Shown: positions 42,080 through 47,776 of the stretch, piece by piece
How the letters are laid out: each line of letters opens with the position of its first letter
Numbering within the stretch: the first letter of the stretch is position 1
DNA from: Mycobacterium sp.
Lineage (GTDB): Bacteria > Actinomycetota > Actinomycetes > Mycobacteriales > Mycobacteriaceae
NCBI GenBank assembly: GCA_031292665.1
Contig: JARLGR010000120.1
Span: forward strand, 1-47,776
Direction of reading: 5' to 3'
Length of the DNA stretch: 47,776 nt
Notes under the pieces: generated by a model
Databases searched by the model: none
The model's input: the letters and a program-made list of their open reading frames with translations, nothing else
Told to the model about the DNA's origin: nothing
Translations under genes and position numbers: made by a program

Positions 42080-42122
42080 CGATCTGTGCGCAGTTTCGAC
42101 GCCGCTGTTTCAGTTTCGACGC
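42080..42122. repeat. Short repeats at the 3' side of the DUF559 gene
   Basis: CAGTTTCGACGC occurs twice (42091-42102 and 42111-42122). CGATCTGTGCGC at 42080-42091 recurs directly at 43047-43058. GCGCAGTTTCGA (42088-42099) recurs inverted as CGAAACTGCGC at 43009-43019. The DUF559 gene is therefore bracketed by related repeats. Confidence 0.5.
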
Positions 42123-42970
42123 AGGCTCGTTGCTCGAAATTCCAGAGCGTCGCGAACTCGCAGGACGATGTCGGCCGGTCGATCGGCCGCGAGCACCCGG
42201 ATCACGATCCAGCCAAGCCGTTCTAAGATTTCGCGCCGCCGGACATCGCGTGTGTACTGCCAGCGGTCCAAACGATGGTGCTCGCCGTCATATTCGACTG
42301 CGACCATGAGGTCCTTCCATCCCATGTCGAGGTAGTAGACCTGGCCGTCGGCGGTGATCACTGGAATTTGGGTGGTTGGCCGTGGCAAACCCGCTCGGAC
42401 CAACAAGAGCCGTAGCCAGGTCTCCTTCGGAGACTGCGAACCGGCGTCCACCGAGTCCAGCGCCTCTTCCAGTCTCCTGAGCCCGCGCGCGCCGCGGTGC
42501 CGGACTGCTAATTCGGCCACGTCATGGACCTTGACGCCGGTCGCACGCATGAGGGCGTCTATGTGGGCGATCGCGACCCCCGTAGCGCGACGCCGGCCGA
42601 GGTCGAATGCGGTGCGTTCCGGCGTCGTTACCGGAACGCCCGCGACCAGGTGGAACTCTTCTCGTGGAAGCTGCACGTCGTAGGTTCGCAAGCCTCGTGG
42701 CGGCCGTGCGTTCGACCAGATCAACTCAACGGGCAGGGCTTCGTCCACCCATTTGCAGCCATGCCAGGCAGCCGCGGTCAACCCCGCAAGCACCCCCTGA
42801 CGGTGCGACCACAGCCAGGCCGCCACGGCGCGGTCGCGCATCGTCAGCTGATGATCTCGTCGGACATAGACGTTGGGAAATAGCGCTCGATATCGCGACC
42901 GCAGTTGATGGGGCCGAAGCTTTCCGGTGCTGAGCGCTTCGCTGCCGACAAACGGTTCATCGCCGTACAT
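42110..42970 (-). CDS. DUF559 domain protein (Vsr-like nuclease fold)
   Basis: Protein of 286 residues. The N-terminal ~180 residues resemble AbiEi-like DNA-binding proteins (GKLRPHQLRSRYRALFPNVYV, LAGLTAAAWHG). The C-terminal DUF559 domain has KDLMVAVEYDGEHHRLDRWQYTRDVRRREILERLGW, whose Glu/Asp residues fit a PD-(D/E)xK or Vsr-like nuclease. The family is multicopy in mycobacteria and of unknown function. Flanking repeats suggest a mobile or selfish unit. H37Rv has a 13E12 gene and IS genes at this position, so the locus seems prone to insertion. Confidence 0.82.
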   Translation of the reverse strand: MYGDEPFVGSEALSTGKLRPHQLRSRYRALFPNVYVRRDHQLTMRDRAVAAWLWSHRQGVLAGLTAAAWHGCKWVDEALPVELIWSNARPPRGLRTYDVQLPREEFHLVAGVPVTTPERTAFDLGRRRATGVAIAHIDALMRATGVKVHDVAELAVRHRGARGLRRLEEALDSVDAGSQSPKETWLRLLLVRAGLPRPTTQIPVITADGQVYYLDMGWKDLMVAVEYDGEHHRLDRWQYTRDVRRREILERLGWIVIRVLAADRPADIVLRVRDALEFRATSLRRN

Positions 42971-43097
42971 GACCGGCAGAATCGCCGAATGCGCAGGTGC
43001 AGTCCCATCGAAACTGCGCTCAAGGCGCTAGTTTGTGGACGAATCCCGATCTGTGCGCGGGCTCGGGGCCGCTGGCGCAGGCTCGAGACGAGGCCGA

Positions 43098-43811
43098 CTA
43101 CCTCAGCAGGGCGGGCAGCCGCTCCAACAGGCCGGGTAGGGCCTGGCTCGCGGTCTCGCGCACGCTGATGGTGGCGCTGCGGGACAGCGGTGTGACCTCG
43201 GGATTGACCTCGATGACGGCCGTGCCGCGCGATAAGGCCAGCTCGGCCAGCCCGGCCGCCGGGTAGACGAGGGCCGAGGTCCCCACCACCACCATCACGT
43301 CGGCGGATTCGGTCGCCTCGACGGCGCGCTGCCACGGCTCGTCGGGCAACGGCTCACCGAACCACACGATGTCGGGCCGGACCAGCCCGCCGCAGTGGCA
43401 GACCGGGGGCTCCACCTCCAGCGCCGGCTCGGGCATCTGGGGCAGCCCGCCTGTATAGGGCAAATCGCAACGGGCGCAACGGAAGTCGAAGAGGCTCCCG
43501 TGCAGGTGGTGCACCGACGAGCTCCCGGCGCGCTCGTGCAGGTCGTCGACGTTCTGCGTGATGACACTGACCTCGACATGCTTCTGCCAGTCGGCGATGG
43601 CGCGGTGTCCGTCATTGGGTTGCACGTTGGCCACCAAATAGTGACGCCACAGGTACCACCCCCAGACGCGCTCGGGATTGTCACGCCACCCCTGGGTACT
43701 GGACAGCTCGTACGGGTCGAAGCGGGCCCACAACCCGTTCTTGTCGTCCCGGAACGTCGGCACGCCGCTCTCCGCGGAGATTCCCGCGCCGCTGAGCACA
43801 GTCACTCGCAT
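43098..43811 (-). CDS. cobB: Sir2-type NAD-dependent protein deacylase
   Basis: Protein of 237 residues, the length of Rv1151c. [24 protein letters not shown] binds [15 protein letters not shown] and [13 protein letters not shown] carry the catalytic His, and zinc ligands sit in CARC and [16 protein letters not shown] and [15 protein letters not shown] complete the fold. It probably removes acetyl or acyl groups from lysines, such as on acyl-CoA synthetases. The ATG at 43811 starts [10 protein letters not shown]. It is divergent from the GntR gene across only 37 bases. Confidence 0.92.
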   Translation of the reverse strand: MRVTVLSGAGISAESGVPTFRDDKNGLWARFDPYELSSTQGWRDNPERVWGWYLWRHYLVANVQPNDGHRAIADWQKHVEVSVITQNVDDLHERAGSSSVHHLHGSLFDFRCARCDLPYTGGLPQMPEPALEVEPPVCHCGGLVRPDIVWFGEPLPDEPWQRAVEATESADVMVVVGTSALVYPAAGLAELALSRGTAVIEVNPEVTPLSRSATISVRETASQALPGLLERLPALLR

Positions 43812-43848
43812 CCCACAAACATAGTCGCGCGTGCGGGATACTGGATGG

Positions 43849-44214
43849 GTGGAGCTGCGGGATTGGTTACGGGTCGACGTGAAGGCGGGCAAACCGCTGT
43901 TCGACCAGCTCAGAAGCCAGGTTATCGACGGAGTCCGGAGCGGCGCGCTGCCGCCCGGGAGCCGGCTTCCGACGGTGCGTGACCTGGCCGGTCAGCTCGG
44001 CGTCGCGGCGAACACAGTGGCCCGCGCATATCGTGAGCTGGAGTCGGCGGCGATCGTCGAAACGCGTGGGCGCTTCGGCACTTTCATCTCCCGCTTCGAT
44101 CCGGCCGACGCCGCGATGGCCGCCGCTGCCAAGGAGTACGTCGGCGTGGCCAGGGCTTTGGGGCTGACCAAGTCCGACGCGATGCGCTACCTGACAAACG
44201 TGCCGGACGAGTGA
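43849..44214 (+). CDS. GntR family regulator, short YtrA type (Rv1152-like)
   Basis: Protein of 121 residues, matching Rv1152. The winged helix is [49 protein letters not shown]; only ~40 helical residues follow, so there is no large ligand domain, as in YtrA-type GntR proteins. The GTG at 43849 is preferred; GTG at 43831 would add six residues. The tight divergent arrangement suggests it may regulate the Sir2 gene and itself. Confidence 0.88.
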   Translation: MELRDWLRVDVKAGKPLFDQLRSQVIDGVRSGALPPGSRLPTVRDLAGQLGVAANTVARAYRELESAAIVETRGRFGTFISRFDPADAAMAAAAKEYVGVARALGLTKSDAMRYLTNVPDE

Positions 44215-44229
44215 GCTTGGCGCGCCAGG

Positions 44230-44751
44230 TTAGCGCAACACCTTGGCCAGCGTGCGCAGGTTGCGGGTCGTGGTCGACGACTTGTACCGGGCCTTGCCCA
44301 TGGTCTTCCCGATCGTGCTGTCCAACGTGCCGCCCTCGGGTACCTGCCAGTAGACGACGCCCTCGCCGCGGCTGACCTTCTCCTCCGGACCGGCAGCCCC
44401 GGCCAGCCCTGCGAGCTCGTCGAGCACCGCGGCGTCGGCGACGAACGTGATGTAGGACTGGTAGCCGTCCACTTCGCGCGCGAAGGGGTAGGCCTGTACG
44501 AGGCCGCGCACCGTATCGACGTCGTAGACGAGCACCCACGCGTCATAGCCGAACCTCCCGCGCAACGCGGCCTCGGCTTTCTTACGCACCGCGGCGGGTC
44601 CGGCGGACGATTCCAGCAGCACGTTGCCGCTCGCCAGGATGGTGCGCACGTTGGTGAATCCGGCGCCGACCAGGGCGTCGGCCACCTCGGCCATTTTGAG
44701 GTTGATCCCGCCGACGTTGACGCCGCGCAGGAACGCCGCGTACCTGGTCAT
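44230..44751 (-). CDS. DUF1697 family protein
   Basis: Protein of 173 residues beginning RYAAFLRGVNVGGINLKMAEV, the signature of DUF1697, followed by ILASGNVLLES and a C-terminal YWQVPEGGTLDSTIGKTMGK. Structure-known members have a ferredoxin-like double domain; no activity is established. It is divergent from the FDOR gene across 77 bases. Confidence 0.88.
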   Translation of the reverse strand: MTRYAAFLRGVNVGGINLKMAEVADALVGAGFTNVRTILASGNVLLESSAGPAAVRKKAEAALRGRFGYDAWVLVYDVDTVRGLVQAYPFAREVDGYQSYITFVADAAVLDELAGLAGAAGPEEKVSRGEGVVYWQVPEGGTLDSTIGKTMGKARYKSSTTTRNLRTLAKVLR

Positions 44752-44753
44752 GA

Positions 44754-45272
<519 letters not shown>

Positions 45273-45321
45273 GCGCGCCGTCTGACAGACCGGGATCGCA
45301 AGTTCAGGCTAGGCTCCCGCT

Positions 45322-45507
45322 ATGGCAGCATCGAAGTCGTCCGAGTCGGCGCCGGAGGACGAAAACAGGCGCAAGTTCCGGGAAGCCCTCGACCGCAAGA
45401 CGGCGAAGTCGGCGGGCGGGTCCGACCACAAGGACGCCGGCGGCAAGCAGTCGCGGGCGCACGGCCCAGTAGAGGGCCGCCGGGAATTCCGCCGCAAGAG
45501 CGGCTGA
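45322..45507 (+). CDS. DUF5302 small protein
   Basis: Protein of 61 residues, almost all charged or small: ENRRKFREALDRKTAKSAGG and a tail ending EGRREFRRKSG. This matches DUF5302, small actinobacterial proteins of unknown function, possibly nucleic-acid-associated. TAGGCT at 45310-45315 lies six bases before the ATG, so the transcript is probably leaderless. Confidence 0.82.
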   Translation: MAASKSSESAPEDENRRKFREALDRKTAKSAGGSDHKDAGGKQSRAHGPVEGRREFRRKSG

Positions 45508-45621
45508 CCCCGGATTCCAGAAGGTCGGCGGCACGGGATGATTCGTACTCCTGGGGCTGACCACGGCCCGCGGCCGCCGGGCTGTGCGCCCGTAATTTCG
45601 TCCCGGATCTAAACTGTCTGC

Positions 45622-45720
45622 GTGCCGAAGCTGCAGCTCGTCCAGGATCTGGGCGCCGACGCCCTGCTGGACGACAATCCGTTCGCCTTGCTCGTCGGCA
45701 TGCTGCTCGACCAGCAGTAG
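45622..45720 (+). pseudogene. N-terminal remnant of HhH-GPD-like gene
   Basis: GTG start, 32 codons and TAG. The peptide LQLVQDLGADALLDDNPFAL then LLDQQ parallels the first 32 residues of the gene at 46496. It has the same leaderless -10 spacing (TAAACT at 45610-45615, six bases before GTG). Its high GC fits the backbone. It appears to be the native 5' end, cut off when the nitroreductase segment inserted at the shared word TGCTCGACCAGCAG. Confidence 0.75.
45704..45717 (+). repeat. 14-bp direct repeat bordering the nitroreductase insertion (copy 1)
   Basis: TGCTCGACCAGCAG at 45704-45717 recurs at 46578-46591, 874 bases on. Copy 1 is followed by a stop codon, copy 2 by the rest of the HhH-GPD gene. 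It marks the recombination borders. Confidence 0.7.
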
Positions 45721-45742
45721 GCGATTACAACTGTCTGCCCGC

Positions 45743-46402
45743 CTACAGAAACGCTCGATTGCCGTACCGATCAAGCGAAACGAATTCCCCGACCGGTCTG
45801 CGCGTCGTGGGACCGTATCTGCCGATCGGCCAGCCAAGAGGGACCACCGCGCATGGAGTGACGTTCCACGGCAAGCCCAGGACTCGCTTCGCCGCGAACG
45901 TGCTCCACAGCGGCATGGTGATCAGCGCCGCGCCCAGTCCGGCCGCACGGGCCGCCAACAAGAGGTTTTGCACCGCGGGATAGATGGAGCCGTAGGCGCT
46001 GCTGGCCGCGATCGTTGGATACGGCGCAATGACACCTTTGATGCATGCCACCACGACCACGGGGATGTCGTCGAAGTGGTCAGCCTGCCATCGCACGGCC
46101 TTTTCGATGCGAAGCATCTTGTCGTCCATGCGTTTTTGTAGGGTGCGCTTGTAAATCGGCCCGAAGGCATTCATCGCGAGGCGGTTCAGGCGGCCAAGTT
46201 TCGCGACAACCTCGCGGTCCTTGACCACGATGAACTCCCAGTTCTGGGCGTTCGAACCAGTCGGCGCCTTCATTGCCAGCTCGAGGATGTGAAGCACCAG
46301 CGAGTCGTCAACCGGGTCACTCTTGAGCCGACGGATCGCCCGTTGCGTACGCATCGCCTCTTCGAGCGGCATGGCTAAGGGCTCTTGCTGCGTCATGACC
46401 AT
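45743..46402 (-). CDS. Nitroreductase family protein (inserted segment)
   Basis: Protein of 219 residues. RTQRAIRRLKSDPVDD and APTGSNAQNWEFIVVKD are the FMN-binding start of the family, and GLPWNVTPCAVVPLGWPIGRYGP the end. Relatives in mycobacteria include Acg-like and deazaflavin- or FMN-linked reductases; the substrate is unknown. ATG at 46402 or 46396. The gene uses more A/T-ending codons than its neighbours and lies between duplicated pieces of the HhH-GPD gene, so it is a recent arrival. It is only distantly like the island nitroreductase at 11713. Confidence 0.86.
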   Translation of the reverse strand: MVMTQQEPLAMPLEEAMRTQRAIRRLKSDPVDDSLVLHILELAMKAPTGSNAQNWEFIVVKDREVVAKLGRLNRLAMNAFGPIYKRTLQKRMDDKMLRIEKAVRWQADHFDDIPVVVVACIKGVIAPYPTIAASSAYGSIYPAVQNLLLAARAAGLGAALITMPLWSTFAAKRVLGLPWNVTPCAVVPLGWPIGRYGPTTRRPVGEFVSLDRYGNRAFL

Positions 46403-46495
46403 GATTCCAACACGGTCGGGCCACGCATGGGGCTCTCTCGGGCAAACGCTGAATCGACGGGCTATCTCGCCGCCGCGCTGTCCTAGACTGGCCGG

Positions 46496-47077
46496 GTGCC
46501 GAATCTGCGACTAGCCGGTGATCCTGCCGCTGATGCCCTGCTGGACCAGAGTCCTCTTGCTCTTCTCATAGGTGCATTGCTCGACCAGCAGGTGCCGATG
46601 GAGACCGCCTTCGCCGGACCGAAGAAGATCTTCGACCGGATGGGCGGGTTCGACGCCGGGGCGATCGCCGACTACGACCCCGACAAATTCGCGGCGCTGT
46701 GCTCGGAAAGGCCTGCCATCCATCGCTTTCCGGGTTCGATGGCCAAGCGCATCCAGGCCCTCGCGCAGATCGTCGTGGACCGCTATGACGGTGACGCGGC
46801 ACGATTGTGGACGGCCGGCGAGCCCGACGGGAACGAGCTGCTGCGGCGGCTCAAGGGGCTGCCCGGCTTCGGGGAGCAGAAGGCGCGGATCTTTCTGGCA
46901 CTGCTGGGCAAGCAGTACGGAGTGACGCCGACGGGCTGGCGGGAGGCGGCCGGGGAGTTCGGCCGGCCGGGCACGCACATGTCCGTCGCCGACATCGTCG
47001 ACGCGGGCTCGCTCGCGCAGGTGCGTTCACACAAGAAGCAGATGAAGGCAGCAGCGAAGGGAAAGGCGGCAACGTGA
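46496..47077 (+). CDS. HhH-GPD-type protein with mosaic 5' end (Rv1156-like)
   Basis: Protein of 193 residues. LLDQQVPMETAFAGPKKIFDRMG and LPGFGEQKARIFLALLGKQYGV form the helix-hairpin-helix of HhH-GPD base-excision enzymes; the catalytic Lys/Asp of true glycosylases is not obvious, as in Rv1156. TAGACT at 46484-46489 lies six bases before GTG, a leaderless start. Codons 1-32 use unusual A/T-ending codons (GAT CCT GCC GCT GAT), then GC-rich usage resumes right after the 14-bp repeat. The gene seems to be an in-frame join of an incoming N-terminus to the native remainder. Confidence 0.85.
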   Translation: MPNLRLAGDPAADALLDQSPLALLIGALLDQQVPMETAFAGPKKIFDRMGGFDAGAIADYDPDKFAALCSERPAIHRFPGSMAKRIQALAQIVVDRYDGDAARLWTAGEPDGNELLRRLKGLPGFGEQKARIFLALLGKQYGVTPTGWREAAGEFGRPGTHMSVADIVDAGSLAQVRSHKKQMKAAAKGKAAT

Positions 47078-47220
47078 AGACACACATAACGTGTCCGTGC
47101 GGGGAAGCCATCGTCGGCAAGGACGAGGACGAGCTGGTCGAGTTGACCCAGGCTCACCTTGCCGGCGCGCACCCCGGTCTCGACTACGACCGCGACGCGA
47201 TTCTGTTCATGGCGTACTGA
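47074..47220 (+). CDS. Small DUF1059-like protein
   Basis: Protein of 48 residues, MKTHITCPCGEAIVGKDED then ELVELTQAHLAGAHPGLDY. A CxC pair and a downstream His give a possible small metal-binding fold, as in DUF1059-type proteins. The GTG start overlaps the HhH gene's stop (GTGA), so it is coupled to it. Confidence 0.75.
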   Translation: MKTHITCPCGEAIVGKDEDELVELTQAHLAGAHPGLDYDRDAILFMAY

Positions 47221-47272
47221 CGCCGGCGCGCGTGCCCGGTGACACGCGCACCGACGCCGAACTGTTCACGCC

Positions 47273-47776
47273 TTAGGGCACCACCGTCGAACCGATGGTG
47301 GGTATGAACTGGCATTGCCGTTCCCTGGTGGTGACCTGCCCGAAGATGGTCGACATGATGCTCCCCGATCCGGTGTCGGCGATCGCGGTCAACGTCGTCG
47401 GTCCGTCGGCATTGATGTCGGTGCGCGGCTTGAGGGCGGTCGTTCCGGACTTGCCCGTGGTCAGGTTGACCCAGGTGACGTTGAGCGGCAGCTTCTGGAC
47501 CTCGGCAGGCCCAGGGGTACCGACAGCGGTGAACACGTAGGCGGTCTGCCCGGGTCCCGGGCCGGGAGTCGGTATCTTGGCCGGGCCCGCGACCGAGAGC
47601 GCGGTGGCGATTGAGCTGGTGCCGTCCGCAAGGCAATTGGTGCCCATCGAGGGATACATGAAGTCCTGGGTGGGCGGCGCGTCAGGGCCGAAACCCGGAG
47701 CCGCGGCGGGTCCGGGAGCGGGTGCCGGGGGCGCCTCCGCGGGTGCGGGTGGCGCCGGAGCGGGTGCCGCCGGTGC
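47273..47776 (-). CDS. Ala/Pro-rich protein (Rv1157c/Rv1158c-like), 5' part outside window
   Basis: The visible C-terminal part is ~167 codons with stop TAA at 47275-47273. It starts in a low-complexity Ala/Pro tract (47776 to about 47690) and continues into a folded region: MYPSMGTNCLADGTSSIATAL, a PGPGPGQTAYVFTAVGTPGP stretch and a tail SGSIMSTIFGQVTTRERQCQFIP. Two cysteines could form a disulfide. Mycobacterial relatives are predicted to be exported, but the signal peptide would be beyond the window, so export is inferred. Confidence 0.78.
   Translation of the reverse strand, partial: APAAPAPAPPAPAEAPPAPAPGPAAAPGFGPDAPPTQDFMYPSMGTNCLADGTSSIATALSVAGPAKIPTPGPGPGQTAYVFTAVGTPGPAEVQKLPLNVTWVNLTTGKSGTTALKPRTDINADGPTTLTAIADTGSGSIMSTIFGQVTTRERQCQFIPTIGSTVVP

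Overview
The window is high-GC actinobacterial DNA and almost certainly comes from a Mycobacterium. The evidence is a DUF222/HNH '13E12'-type gene, MmpL13, Mcr (alpha-methylacyl-CoA racemase), a diacylglycerol acyltransferase remnant, an F420-type FDOR protein, a DUF5302 protein and leaderless promoters. Gene order also matches, from memory, the M. tuberculosis H37Rv stretch Rv1126c to about Rv1157c/Rv1158c. A slow grower near the M. avium group is plausible but I cannot prove it. H37Rv locus names below are from memory of gene order and protein sequences, not from a search.

Layout. (1) 1-8.67 kb is backbone: a broken WS/DGAT gene, an Rv1126c-like gene coupled to a short pyruvate phosphate dikinase, DoxX, the 13E12 protein, prpD with two frameshifts and no prpR or prpC beside it, a DUF3556 membrane protein (Rv1132-like) behind a perfect KstR-type palindrome, and the last ~49 codons of metE. 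(2) 8.67 to about 28.8 kb is an accessory island that appears to have cut metE. It holds four SDR-type dehydrogenases and reductases (one atypical), two acyl-CoA dehydrogenases that look like the two subunits of a heteromer, a nitroreductase, a broken SnoaL-like gene, a VWA protein plus MoxR-type AAA ATPase, a cytosolic periplasmic-binding-type protein, an AveC-like membrane protein, a P450, an aldehyde dehydrogenase and a DinB protein. It also contains a TnpB element, a decayed IS3 element and gene fragments. (3) 29-45.5 kb returns to backbone: thiolase, crotonase, geranylgeranyl-reductase-like flavoprotein, ICMT-like methyltransferase, CPBP protease, DUF2867/SDR, EchA10-like, Mcr, SDR, an undescribed two-peptide micro-operon, intact MmpL13, methyltransferase, DUF559, Sir2, GntR, DUF1697, FDOR. 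(4) 45.6-47.8 kb has a mosaic HhH-GPD gene made by insertion of a nitroreductase, then a small protein and an Ala/Pro-rich secreted-type protein cut by the window end.

The most interesting signal is in the island. Six copies of a 19-bp imperfect palindrome (consensus GAACARATATTWGGTTCAA) occur only in front of island genes. In four of them the right arm is the -35 box of a promoter with exactly 17 bp to the -10; in a fifth it sits at the predicted transcription start; the sixth precedes the island's own regulator, a fused double-TetR protein. This looks like one self-contained, ligand-induced catabolic regulon. Its genes suggest oxidation (P450, ALDH, SDRs) followed by beta-oxidation-like dehydrogenation of a cyclic or branched acyl-CoA, with a MoxR/VWA chaperone pair and a soluble substrate-binding protein whose roles are unknown.

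Several genes carry single-base frameshifts (WS/DGAT, prpD, SnoaL). They may be real decay or assembly errors, and this affects how the pseudogene calls should be read.
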